The translations under genes and the position numbers were made by a program. The notes under the pieces are model-generated. The model saw nothing but the letters and a program-made list of their open reading frames with translations, was not told where the DNA came from and ran no database searches. Source: an uncultured Candidatus Pelagibacter sp. (GTDB taxonomy: Bacteria > Pseudomonadota > Alphaproteobacteria > Pelagibacterales > Pelagibacteraceae). Taken from it: a DNA stretch of 64,000 nt. This document shows, one piece after another, positions 46,657 through 57,955 of this stretch (the stretch's first letter is position 1; every line of letters begins with the position of its first letter). The stretch is from the NCBI GenBank assembly GCA_905616465.1, contig CAJQSX010000002.1, forward strand, positions 1 to 64,000, written 5' to 3'.

Positions 46657-47172
46657 ATGAAAAAAATTAAAATTGGTATTTTAGGTGGATCTTTTGACCC
46701 TGCTCACAAAGGCCATTTAGCTATTTCAGAAGAAGCTTTAAGAAGATTTAATTTAAAATCTATTATATGGGCAATTACTAATCAAAATCCTTTTAAACAA
46801 AAAAGTGCCAGCAATTTAGAAAAAAGAATGGATATTTGTAAAAAAATTATTGGTAAAAACAAGTTAATTAAGGTTAAATTTTTTGAAGATATTATCAATT
46901 CCAATAGGACTGCTGATTTAATAAATCATTTAAGTAAAAATAAAAAATATGATCTATTTTTCTTAATGGGTGCAGATAATTTAATTAATTTTCATAAGTG
47001 GTACAAATGGAAACAAATTCATAGAAAATCAAATGTTATAGTGTTTGATCGTCATGGTTATAAGAAAAAATGTTTAAATTCAAAGGTATATAGGAGTTTG
47101 AGTGAAAAAAAAGTTACCTTTGTTGAATACAATAAGGTCAACATTTCATCTTCTCAATTAAGAAAAATTTGA
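46657..47172 (+). CDS. nadD: Nicotinate-nucleotide adenylyltransferase
   Basis: Adenylates nicotinate mononucleotide in NAD synthesis. 171 residues from the ATG at 46657. Seen: IGILGGSFDPAHKGHLAISE, with the GGSFDPxHxGH signature, ITNQNPFKQ, FLMGADNLINFHKW, and VNISSSQLRK, which matches the ISSTxIR motif. The frame is open upstream (ATG at 46630, TTG at 46600), but these would run into proA, and the signature sits close to the chosen start as in the family. Confidence 0.93.
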   Translation: MKKIKIGILGGSFDPAHKGHLAISEEALRRFNLKSIIWAITNQNPFKQKSASNLEKRMDICKKIIGKNKLIKVKFFEDIINSNRTADLINHLSKNKKYDLFFLMGADNLINFHKWYKWKQIHRKSNVIVFDRHGYKKKCLNSKVYRSLSEKKVTFVEYNKVNISSSQLRKI

Positions 47173-47189
47173 TAGTCTAAATTTAATTA

Positions 47190-47540
47190 ATGGATAAAAT
47201 TTCAGATCTTAAAGCTATCATAATTAAAACCTTAGATTTAAATAAAGCTCAAGACATAATAAGCATTGATTTAAAAGGTAAAAGTTCAATGGCTGATTAT
47301 ATGATTATAGCTAGTGGAAATTCTTCCAGACATATTCAATCTTTATCAGAGCAAGTTTTGGAAAAATTTAAAGATAATGGTCTAAAGAACTCAAAAATTG
47401 AAGGCAAGGAAAGCGGTGAATGGAAATTGGTAGATGGAATAGATCTCATAGTTCATATCTTCCACCCAGAAAAAAGAAAATTTTATGAGTTAGAAAAAAT
47501 TTGGTCAGAGCTAATACCAAAAGAAAATGTAATGATATGA
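47190..47540 (+). CDS. rsfS: Ribosome silencing factor RsfS
   Basis: 116 residues of the RsfS/Iojap family, which binds L14 and blocks subunit joining when nutrients are scarce. Seen: DIISIDLKGKSSMADYMIIASGNSSRH in pieces with KSSMADYMI, GEWKLVDGIDLIVHIFHPEKR and FYELEKIW. In many alphaproteobacteria rlmH comes next; here the stop overlaps ctpA (ATGA). Confidence 0.94.
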   Translation: MDKISDLKAIIIKTLDLNKAQDIISIDLKGKSSMADYMIIASGNSSRHIQSLSEQVLEKFKDNGLKNSKIEGKESGEWKLVDGIDLIVHIFHPEKRKFYELEKIWSELIPKENVMI

Positions 47541-48676
47541 AAAAGAAAATTTTAGTATTATATTTTTTTCTAAATTGTTTATTTTTAACAAATATTTCGA
47601 CCTCCACTGAGAATAATATTTATAAAAAAATTGATTTATTTGGTGAAGTATTAAAAAAAATTAATGAAGAATATGTAGATGAAATAAATCAATCAGAAAG
47701 TATGGACTCTGCCATCAATGGCTTGCTTCAATCTCTTGATCCTTACTCAGCTTATATGTCTCCCGAAAGTTTTAATGAAATGCAAACAGAAACTAGTGGG
47801 GAATTTGGAGGACTTGGAATAGAAGTTGGTATGGAATCAGGTTTGGTAAAAGTAATTTCACCAATTGATGATACCCCCGCATCTAGAGCAGGTATTAAAG
47901 CGGGTGACTACATTGTTAAGATTAAAGATACGCAAGTACAAGGCAAATCTCTAGTTGAAGCTGTTGATTTAATGCGTGGCCCTGTTGGTTCAAGCATCAA
48001 ACTAACTGTGAGAAGAAGAGGAGAAAAAAAAGCTCTTACATTTAATATAGTTAGAGAAATTATAGAGATACAGTCTGTTAAATCTGATCTATTACAAGAT
48101 AACATTGGATATATTAGACTAACATCATTTAATGAAAATAGTAGTGAACAAATAGAAACTAAGATTAAAGATTTAGAAAAAAATGAAAATGTTAATGCTT
48201 ACATTTTAGATCTTAGAAATAACCCAGGAGGCTTACTGTCACAAGCAATAAGGATTTCTGATTTCTTTCTAGATAACGGAGAAATTGTATCAACAAAAAG
48301 TAGAAAAGCTTCTGAAAATAGAAAATGGTTTGCAAAAAAGGGTGACATAACAAACGGTAAAACCCTAGTTATACTAATAAATTATGGGTCAGCTTCTGCA
48401 TCAGAAATTGTTGCTGGTGCTCTAAAAGATCATAAAAGAGCAATAATATTGGGTGAAAATAGTTATGGAAAAGGTTCGGTTCAATCAATTATACCATTGA
48501 AAAATAAAGGAGCAATTAGACTGACTGTTGCCAAGTATTATTTACCGTCAGGAAAATCTATTTCAGAAGTAGGTGTAAGTCCTGATATTACAATAGTTGA
48601 AGAAGGTGAAGAATTTAAAATAAAAACAGAAACTGACAATCAGCTTGGATACGCAATCAAACTCTTAAACGGATAA
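47537..48676 (+). CDS. ctpA: C-terminal processing peptidase (S41 family)
   Basis: 379 residues. Probable signal peptide at 1-20, then an N-terminal helical part, a PDZ domain (about 80-165, with GLGIEVGMESG and PASRAGIKAGDYIV), and the S41 catalytic domain with LDLRNNPGGLL, GSASASEIVAGAL (likely nucleophile Ser287) and SYGKGSVQ (Lys312), 25 residues apart as in known Ctp peptidases. It trims or degrades periplasmic proteins. The ATG at 47537 shares four bases with the rsfS stop region; an in-frame TTG at 47501 is rejected. Confidence 0.93.
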   Translation: MKKKILVLYFFLNCLFLTNISTSTENNIYKKIDLFGEVLKKINEEYVDEINQSESMDSAINGLLQSLDPYSAYMSPESFNEMQTETSGEFGGLGIEVGMESGLVKVISPIDDTPASRAGIKAGDYIVKIKDTQVQGKSLVEAVDLMRGPVGSSIKLTVRRRGEKKALTFNIVREIIEIQSVKSDLLQDNIGYIRLTSFNENSSEQIETKIKDLEKNENVNAYILDLRNNPGGLLSQAIRISDFFLDNGEIVSTKSRKASENRKWFAKKGDITNGKTLVILINYGSASASEIVAGALKDHKRAIILGENSYGKGSVQSIIPLKNKGAIRLTVAKYYLPSGKSISEVGVSPDITIVEEGEEFKIKTETDNQLGYAIKLLNG

Positions 48677-49153
48677 ATGGAAGATAAGTTTAAAAATTTG
48701 CCGCTAAGATGTGGTGTTGGGATTATTGTACTTAATAAGAGCAATAAAGTTTTTGTTGCAAAAAGAATTGATAACGCGAAAAACTTTTGGCAAATGCCTC
48801 AAGGAGGTGTTGATCAAGGAGAAGGCTTTTTAAAAGCTGCCTATAGAGAATTAGAAGAAGAAACTAGTATTAAAAATGTTGAATTAATAAAAGAACTTGA
48901 TGGATTAATCTCGTACGAGCTACCTAAAAATTTACTAGGTGTGATCTGGAAAGGCAAATATAGAGGTCAAGAACAAAAATGGTTTATAATGAAATTTTTA
49001 GGTCAAGATAGTGAAATTAATATTAAAACTAAAAATCCAGAGTTCTGTGAATGGAAATGGATTGATCTTGAAAATATAACTGACTTAGTTGTAGACTTTA
49101 AATTACACGTGTATGAGGATGTTAAAAAAAAAGTTAATGAAATTCTTAATTAA
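48677..49153 (+). CDS. rppH: RNA pyrophosphohydrolase (Nudix)
   Basis: Removes pyrophosphate from mRNA 5' ends and so starts decay. 158 residues. Seen: RCGVGIIVLNKSNKVFVAKR, FWQMPQGGVDQGE, and the Nudix box from GVDQGEGFLKAAYRELEEET, which fits GX5EX7REUXEE, then the C-terminal EWKWIDLENI. The ATG follows the ctpA stop directly. The end overlaps the convergent atpC by eight bases. Confidence 0.93.
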   Translation: MEDKFKNLPLRCGVGIIVLNKSNKVFVAKRIDNAKNFWQMPQGGVDQGEGFLKAAYRELEEETSIKNVELIKELDGLISYELPKNLLGVIWKGKYRGQEQKWFIMKFLGQDSEINIKTKNPEFCEWKWIDLENITDLVVDFKLHVYEDVKKKVNEILN

Positions 49154-49537
49154 GAGTTTTTAATACATCAATTTTTTGATCCACTAAATACTTGTCTTGA
49201 TCTGTAATTTCACTATTTGATGAATGCGCTTCTGCTTGCTGGAGTAATTCATTAATTTTATCTTTATCAAAATCTTTGATATCAAAAATCGAGCTTGTTA
49301 GTACTGATAAATTATTATTCTTAAATTCAACAATTCCATCTCCAACATAATAATGTTCCTCTCCAGACTTAGAAAAGATTTTAATAATGCCCGGTTTTAA
49401 GAATGAAATGATTGATATGTGGTCTTTTAAAATTCCCATTTCTCCTTCAAAAGCTGGCACAACAACTTCTGTTACATCTTCTTTTGAAAGAAAAGATTTT
49501 TCAGGATTTACTATTTCTATCTTAAACTCTTCACTCA

Positions 49538-49538
<1 letters not shown>
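49146..49538 (-). CDS. atpC: F1-ATPase epsilon subunit
   Basis: 130 residues (E. coli 139). The N-terminal beta-sandwich is clear: FKIEIVNPEKSFLS, VTEVVVPAFEGEMGILKDHI (VVPAFEGEMGIL with the family GExGxLxxH pattern), then YYVGDGIVEFKNNNLSVL. The C-terminal helical part is short. Last gene of atpHAGDC; its start overlaps the atpD stop by one base. Confidence 0.95.
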
Positions 49539-51834
<2,296 letters not shown>

Positions 51835-51837
51835 ATA

Positions 51838-53373
51838 TTATGAATTAAAATTTTTCTTAAGCTCCGTTATTACTTCAACCAATGATTTTTCAGTATCTTC
51901 CTCGAGCTGACCTGTGCTTAAAACAGATTCTAAAATTTTTGGTTTTTCAGATTTACATTTTTCAATAATCTTAGATTCAAATTCAGCAATATCTTTAAGC
52001 TCTACATCATCCAGGTAACCTTTAACTCCACAAAAAACAGAAATTACTTGTTCAGCAACTGTCATTGGGGAATATTGTTTTTGTTTTAAAAGTTCAGTTA
52101 ATTTTGAGCCTCTATTTAAAAGTTTTTGTGTTGATGCATCTAAATCAGATCCAAATTGAGCAAAAGCAGCCATTTCTCTGTATTGAGCAAGTTCAAGCTT
52201 CATTGAACCAGAAACTTTTTTCATTGCTTTTGTCTGTGCTGCAGAACCAACTCTAGAAACTGATAGACCTACGTTAATTGCTGGTCTAATTCCTTGGTTA
52301 AATAATTCTGTTTCAAGAAATATCTGTCCATCAGTAATTGAAATTACATTAGTTGGGATAAACGCTGAAACGTCTCCACCTTGTGTTTCAATTATTGGAA
52401 GAGCAGTTAATGATCCTCCACCATGCTCATCACTAAGCTTGGCGGCTCTTTCAAGTAATCTACTGTGTAAGTAAAATACATCTCCTGGGTAAGCTTCCCT
52501 TCCTGGAGGTCTTCTTAATAAAAGTGACATCTGTCTGTAAGCTACAGCCTGTTTAGATAAATCATCATAAATGATTAATGCATGCATACCATTATCTCTA
52601 TAAAATTCACCCATAGTACAACCTGTATAAGGAGCCAAGAATTGAAGCGGTGCTGCGTCTGAAGCTGTGGCGGCAACGATTGTTGTGTATTCCATTGCAC
52701 CAGCTTCTTCTAAGGTTTTTTGGATTTGTCTAACTGTAGATCTTTTTTGACCTATGGCTACGTAGATGCAATAAAGTTTTTGCTTTTCATCTCCAGATTC
52801 ATTTATTTTTTTCTGGTTAATGATTGCATCAATCGCAACCGCAGTTTTTCCTGTTTGTCTGTCACCAATAATTAATTCACGTTGTCCTCTTCCAACAGGT
52901 ACTAAACTATCAATTGATTTTAAGCCCGTTTGCATTGGCTCACTAACAGATTGTCTTGGAATAATTCCAGGAGCTTTTACTTCAACTCTACTTTTTTTTG
53001 TTGCTTTGTCTAAAGCACCTTTGCCATCAATTGGATTTCCCAATCCATCAACAACTCTTCCTAATAATTCTTTTCCAACAGGTGTATCAACAATACTTCC
53101 TGTTCTTTTAACAACATCACCTTCTTTAATTTTTCTATCATCTCCAAAGATTACAACTCCAACATTTTCACTTTCTAAGTTTAAAGCCATTCCTTTTGAT
53201 CCATCGGAAAATTCTACCATCTCTCCAGCCTGAACATTATCTAAGCCATACACTCTAGCAATACCGTCTCCAACTGATAAAACTTGGCCAACCTCTGTTA
53301 CTTCAGCTTTGTCACCAAATTTTTTGATTTGTTCTTTTAATATCTTTGTTACCTCTGATGGGTTTATCTCCAT
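51838..53373 (-). CDS. atpA: F1-ATPase alpha subunit
   Basis: Non-catalytic nucleotide-binding subunit, 511 residues (E. coli 513). Seen: [36 protein letters not shown] in parts with Walker [29 protein letters not shown] in parts, and [18 protein letters not shown]. It starts directly after the atpH stop. Confidence 0.98.
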   Translation of the reverse strand: MEINPSEVTKILKEQIKKFGDKAEVTEVGQVLSVGDGIARVYGLDNVQAGEMVEFSDGSKGMALNLESENVGVVIFGDDRKIKEGDVVKRTGSIVDTPVGKELLGRVVDGLGNPIDGKGALDKATKKSRVEVKAPGIIPRQSVSEPMQTGLKSIDSLVPVGRGQRELIIGDRQTGKTAVAIDAIINQKKINESGDEKQKLYCIYVAIGQKRSTVRQIQKTLEEAGAMEYTTIVAATASDAAPLQFLAPYTGCTMGEFYRDNGMHALIIYDDLSKQAVAYRQMSLLLRRPPGREAYPGDVFYLHSRLLERAAKLSDEHGGGSLTALPIIETQGGDVSAFIPTNVISITDGQIFLETELFNQGIRPAINVGLSVSRVGSAAQTKAMKKVSGSMKLELAQYREMAAFAQFGSDLDASTQKLLNRGSKLTELLKQKQYSPMTVAEQVISVFCGVKGYLDDVELKDIAEFESKIIEKCKSEKPKILESVLSTGQLEEDTEKSLVEVITELKKNFNS

Positions 53374-53931
53374 TTATGCCTCTATCATCCTATTTTCAAT
53401 TTGTTGTAATTTATTTTTAATGGAAGTGTCTACCATCGTACTTCCAACTTGCACAATTAAACCCCCAATTAAACTCTTATCATGTTTGTAGTTTAATTTT
53501 ATTTTTGAACTAAAATTTTTAGTTAATTCTTCTTTGATGTTGTTGACTTCATTCTCAGTAAGATCTTTCGCAGTAGTCAACTCTGCTTTTAACTCACCTC
53601 TTTTGATCGAACATATCCCAATAAAACTTTTTAAAATTTTATGTACATAAAAGAATCTTCTTTTAAATATCAGAAAGTTTAAAAATTTTGTTAATAATCT
53701 ATTTAATTTATATAGTTCTGAAATTTTGTTTAAAGCATTAAGCTGATCTTCTTCATTGTTTGTTGGGTCTTTAATTAAAGACTTAAAATCTTCACTTAAA
53801 GTGATTAAATTAATAATTGATGTAGAGTGTACTTCAATCTCACTTAACGTATTAGCTTCTGTAGCCAATTCATAAAGAGCCAAAGAATATCTGCTAGCTG
53901 ATGTATTAGAAAAACCTTTGTTCTTACTCAA
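53374..53931 (-). CDS. atpH: F1-ATPase delta subunit
   Basis: 185 residues (E. coli 177), the stator link between F1 and the b subunits. Seen: SASRYSLALYELATEA at 11-26, an alpha-helical N-domain, and the C-terminal block SLIGGLIVQVGSTMVDTSIK. The start codon is TTG at 53931, with AAGGA seven bases before it. No in-frame ATG exists until the last residues, and the conserved SRYSLAL motif near residue 13 requires this start. First gene of the F1 operon; the Fo genes are not here, as usual in alphaproteobacteria. Confidence 0.93.
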   Translation of the reverse strand: MSKNKGFSNTSASRYSLALYELATEANTLSEIEVHSTSIINLITLSEDFKSLIKDPTNNEEDQLNALNKISELYKLNRLLTKFLNFLIFKRRFFYVHKILKSFIGICSIKRGELKAELTTAKDLTENEVNNIKEELTKNFSSKIKLNYKHDKSLIGGLIVQVGSTMVDTSIKNKLQQIENRMIEA

Positions 53932-53937
53932 TTTTTT

Positions 53938-53942
53938 TCCTT
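53938..53942 (-). promoter_or_regulatory. Ribosome binding site supporting the TTG start of atpH
   Basis: On the minus strand AAGGA precedes seven A bases and then the TTG at 53931. This clear site is good evidence that translation of the F1 operon begins at a TTG. Confidence 0.7.
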
Positions 53943-54039
53943 ATAAATAATTGATGATTTATTAAAATTTTGTTTTAATTAACATATGCCCCTAATATCT
54001 TCAAGTCACACATTGTTAAAAATTGTTATTTTTTATAGA

Positions 54040-55995
54040 TTAATTGAAGTTTATTGGGTCAACATCAACCGAAAGTTTTATACCAGCTGAAAATTTAAAT
54101 TTTTCGATATTTTTAGCTATAGAATTTTGTAATTTGAGGGATTTTGACCCTCTAATTAATAATCGTACTCGGTATTTTCTTTTAAGCCTAAATATCGGTG
54201 CACTTACAGGACCAAGAACTTTTGCATCAATTTTATCTTTTATAAAATTTTTAAAATAAAAAGCATCTTTTTCTAGTCTTTGTTCATTTTCACCAGTTAA
54301 TATTAATGAAATAAATCTTTCATATGGAGGAAGTTTATTTTTTTTTCTTATTTCTAACTCTCTATCTAAAAAAATATCTGGATTACTATTTGTAATCTCA
54401 GTAATCATTTTAGTATTTGTGTTGTAAGTTTGAAAATAAACTATAGCAGGCTTACCAGTTCTGCCAGCTCTTCCTGACAGTTGATGGTATAATTGTAAGT
54501 TTTTCTCCGCTCCTCTTAAATCATGACCTTGAGTTGATAAATCTATATCAACTACAATAATACAATTTAAGTTTGGAAAATGAAATCCCTTTGAAATTAG
54601 TTGAGTTCCAACTAGAATTTCTATTTCATTATTTATAATTTTTTTTAGTTTTTCAGATGAATCTTTTTTATTCATTGTGTCGCTTGAAAATATTTCAATT
54701 TTTTTTGAGGGAAAATTTTTTTTTACTTCTTCAGATATTCTTTCCACTCCAGGTCCACTGAAAACAAAATCACATTTACCATTTTTGGAACAATTTCTGT
54801 TCAAGGAAGATTTAAATCCACAGTAATGACATAAAAGATTATCTTTACGTTTATGATAAACCAAATTTACAGAACAGTTTGGACAGGAATAAGTATCAAA
54901 ACATTTATTACATAAAACATGTGGTGAAAATCCTCTTCTATTTAAAAAAAATAAAACTTGGTCATTTTTATTTAGATGGTAATTTGCCTTCTGGATTATC
55001 TCTTTTGATAGCCAAGATTGTTTTTCTAATTTTGTATTATTTAAATTTATGATTTCATACTTGGGCAATGAAGCGTCCTGATATCGTTTTTTTAATTTAG
55101 AAACTGTATATTTACCTTTTTTTATATTTTCATAAGTTTCAATAGAAGGTACTGCTGTAATTAAATTGATTGGAATGTTTTCAAAAGAAGCTCTGGAAAT
55201 TGCCATATCTCTGGCGTTATAAGTTATCCCCTCATCTTGTTTATATGATTGGTCGTGCTCTTCATCTACAATTATAATTCCTAATTTTTTAAAAGGTAAA
55301 AAAAGAGATGATCTTGCTCCAATAATTACTTTTATTTTTCCTTCGTTGACTCCACTCCAGATTATTTCTTTTTTTTTCTTAGTAATTCCTGAGTGCCATA
55401 CAGCTGGCATGAAACCAAAAAATTCATAAAACTTTTGTTCAAACTGTCCTGTTAAACCAATTTCTGGTAATAAAATTAAACCTTGAAAACCTTTATTAAT
55501 AATCTTTTTTAATGCCTCAAAGTACACTATGGTTTTTCCAGATCCTGTTGTTCCTTGTAAAACATGTACTCTAAATTTTTCATTTAAATTATTCATTAAT
55601 TTCAATGATTTTATTTGTTCTTCAGATAGCTCTAAAAAGTGCTCTTTAATTTTAATTAAATATTTTTCATATTTTTCATCTGGTAGTTTTTCGACTGCAT
55701 TACTACTTAATAAAAGAAGTTTTAATGCCATACCCTTTGGAACAATATTGTATTCAGAAAACCAATTTAAAAATTTGATGATATTTTTTTTTAAAGATGA
55801 AATCGTCAATTTTTTTATAATCTTTTTAATCTTAAAGTTCTTTGTGTTATTTTTTTCAAATTCATCCCAAACTACTCCTGTAATTTTTGATTTACCAAAT
55901 GGCACAATCACATAATCTCCCATTTTTAGAATAAGATCACTTTCGTATGTAAATGGATGATTAAATATATTTGGTAAAAGAACTGGATATTTCAT
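54040..55995 (-). CDS. priA: Primosomal protein N' (replication restart helicase PriA)
   Basis: 651 residues, shorter than E. coli PriA (732), mainly at the N-terminus. Seen: LQGTTGSGKTIVYFEAL (Walker A), IIVDEEHDQSYKQDEG (DEEH box), a zinc-binding module with repeated CxxC pairs (HVLCNKCFDTYSCPNC and LLCHYCGFKS), SGPGVERISEEV, and the late helicase motifs GTQLISKGFHFPN and QLSGRAGRTGKPA. It reloads the replicative helicase at stalled forks. The helicase core looks complete. Confidence 0.94.
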   Translation of the reverse strand: MKYPVLLPNIFNHPFTYESDLILKMGDYVIVPFGKSKITGVVWDEFEKNNTKNFKIKKIIKKLTISSLKKNIIKFLNWFSEYNIVPKGMALKLLLLSSNAVEKLPDEKYEKYLIKIKEHFLELSEEQIKSLKLMNNLNEKFRVHVLQGTTGSGKTIVYFEALKKIINKGFQGLILLPEIGLTGQFEQKFYEFFGFMPAVWHSGITKKKKEIIWSGVNEGKIKVIIGARSSLFLPFKKLGIIIVDEEHDQSYKQDEGITYNARDMAISRASFENIPINLITAVPSIETYENIKKGKYTVSKLKKRYQDASLPKYEIINLNNTKLEKQSWLSKEIIQKANYHLNKNDQVLFFLNRRGFSPHVLCNKCFDTYSCPNCSVNLVYHKRKDNLLCHYCGFKSSLNRNCSKNGKCDFVFSGPGVERISEEVKKNFPSKKIEIFSSDTMNKKDSSEKLKKIINNEIEILVGTQLISKGFHFPNLNCIIVVDIDLSTQGHDLRGAEKNLQLYHQLSGRAGRTGKPAIVYFQTYNTNTKMITEITNSNPDIFLDRELEIRKKNKLPPYERFISLILTGENEQRLEKDAFYFKNFIKDKIDAKVLGPVSAPIFRLKRKYRVRLLIRGSKSLKLQNSIAKNIEKFKFSAGIKLSVDVDPINFN

Positions 55996-56019
55996 ATTTT
56001 TTGAATTTTTTAATAAAAA

Positions 56020-57924
56020 TTATCTTAAATAATTTTCATGAAATTTTCTATCAAACAAGATATTACCAATATATCGGCTACCTTCTAACGTGGTATGACC
56101 ATAATCATAAAACATTTTTTTTCCATTTTTATCGATACTATGGCAAGAACTTTTATTATCGTCACATAAAATTGAATATATATCATAGAGTATTACTTGA
56201 TTTTTGTACATTTTTTTAATTTGGTCATTAATTGTTTTAAAATTTTCATATTTTAACTGATCAAAAAAGTAACTGTCCATCAAAACTTTGCTTGGTATTT
56301 TTTCTTCTTTTAAATAAAATAAATCGAGGATCGTTTGATTTTTTTTATTGTTAGATGCAAATTCTGGCTTTTTCAAAAAAATGATTAATTTTTTTTGATT
56401 TTGATCAGCTAATTGAATTAGCTTTTGTAAATAAGCTAAATCTTTTTTTTTATATCTTTGGCTATACAGAATATAATCAGCATGTTTGAAGTTATGTGAA
56501 AGAAGAAGATTTTTTTTTCTATAATTCTCAAAATCAACCAAATTTATACCATATCTAGCAAACTCGTAATTTTCGAATTTTGCCTCATTAGTTTTGAAAA
56601 TATTAAATAAATCTTTTGAATGGGAGTCTCCGATAATTAAAACTTTTTGCTTACTATTTTTTGGGTTAAATTGTGGTGAAAAGTTTACGCTGTCGTTTTT
56701 AAATGAAAAAATATTTTTTGTTTGTCTTAAAGAATATTTGTTAATATTTCTGAGATAAATTGAACTTTCATAAGCTAAATAATTATTATCTAAGTTATAA
56801 TTTGTGTAATTTTCTTTTTTTGATTTTGAAACATATTTGGCAGTTACTAAAAATAGTATGAGGATAAGAAATAAAATTAAGCTATATAATATCTTTATTA
56901 CTCTAAATCTTTTTTCAATTAAAAAATATGTAATAATTGAAACTATAAAACAAACTAATATTAAAATTAATTTTTTGTAATCTGTAAATTCAACAAAAAG
57001 ATAAGATCCTAATACCAAAATAGGAAAATGCCAAAGGTATAATGAGTATGAAATTTTTCCTAAATAACTAAAACCTATTTTTATTTTTTTAAAACTTTCA
57101 TCATTATTAAAAATAATCATTAATCCAATTCCAATGATAAAAACTAAGGTGTGTGGACTAGGATGATAGCTTTCGTTTTGTAAGAATTGTAAATACAAAA
57201 ATAATATAATTAGTCCCAATAGATATAAATAAGAGTGAAACTTTTTTTTAATTTTCTGTTTTATAAAGTCAGAATATAAAAAAATAATTGCACCACTTAA
57301 AAATTCAAATACTCTTGAGAATGAGTTATAGAAATTAAACATATTATGTATCTTATAATTTTTTATGACAAATAAATAAGATAAGCCTATTAAAATAAAT
57401 ATTATGAAATGAATTACTTTTTCTTTACTTTTAAAAACAAAAAACAATAGAGGGAAAAAAATATAAAATTGCATTTCAATCGACAAACTCCAAAAATGCA
57501 AATTTATTAAACTGTTTTTTTCAGCAAATTGGTAAAGTACTGCTGATGCCCAAAAATAAAAATTAGAGACTGCTGTTGCTATTGAGAATGAAGCGTTGAT
57601 GTTTTTATTTAATAAAAAAAAATCAAATACAAAAAAAAGTGATAATATTGATACGATCAATACTATAGATAATAGCGGTATAATTCTTTTTATTCTTCTT
57701 TCATAAAAGTATAATAATGAAAAATTTTCTATTTTATTTTCAATTATTATTTTTGTTATAATAAATCCTGAAATAACAAAAAATATATCTACTCCTACAA
57801 ATCCACCTTTAATTATCTGATAATCTAAATTGCTTAATTTAAAATGGTATAAAATTACTAAGATTACAGATAAACCTCTCAGTGCCTCTATATCAATTCT
57901 TAAATTTTTTTTATTAATCATCAA
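56020..57924 (-). CDS. Membrane acyltransferase with SGNH domain (OafA/YrhL type)
   Basis: 634 residues. The N-terminal acyltransferase-3 domain (about 8-365) has ten or so membrane helices with DIEALRGLSVILVILYHF (His27 region), GFVGVDIFFVISGFII, YFYERRIKRIIP and HFWSLSIEMQFY. The C-terminal extracytoplasmic SGNH part has VLIIGDSHSKDLF with Ser434 and a final DYGHTTLEGSRYIG with the Asp-x-x-His pair. Such proteins add acetyl or other acyl groups to surface polysaccharide or LPS. It lies inside an otherwise conserved lpdA-priA-atp neighbourhood, and its very AT-rich composition suggests a variable or transferred gene. Confidence 0.85.
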   Translation of the reverse strand: MMINKKNLRIDIEALRGLSVILVILYHFKLSNLDYQIIKGGFVGVDIFFVISGFIITKIIIENKIENFSLLYFYERRIKRIIPLLSIVLIVSILSLFFVFDFFLLNKNINASFSIATAVSNFYFWASAVLYQFAEKNSLINLHFWSLSIEMQFYIFFPLLFFVFKSKEKVIHFIIFILIGLSYLFVIKNYKIHNMFNFYNSFSRVFEFLSGAIIFLYSDFIKQKIKKKFHSYLYLLGLIILFLYLQFLQNESYHPSPHTLVFIIGIGLMIIFNNDESFKKIKIGFSYLGKISYSLYLWHFPILVLGSYLFVEFTDYKKLILILVCFIVSIITYFLIEKRFRVIKILYSLILFLILILFLVTAKYVSKSKKENYTNYNLDNNYLAYESSIYLRNINKYSLRQTKNIFSFKNDSVNFSPQFNPKNSKQKVLIIGDSHSKDLFNIFKTNEAKFENYEFARYGINLVDFENYRKKNLLLSHNFKHADYILYSQRYKKKDLAYLQKLIQLADQNQKKLIIFLKKPEFASNNKKNQTILDLFYLKEEKIPSKVLMDSYFFDQLKYENFKTINDQIKKMYKNQVILYDIYSILCDDNKSSCHSIDKNGKKMFYDYGHTTLEGSRYIGNILFDRKFHENYLR

Positions 57925-57955
57925 TTCCCTATCTTATCTTAAAGTTAGAGTAATC

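Noticed and set aside
52820-53233. Open frame of 137 codons on the plus strand within atpA
   Set aside because: Antisense to a highly conserved gene; its composition mirrors atpA.
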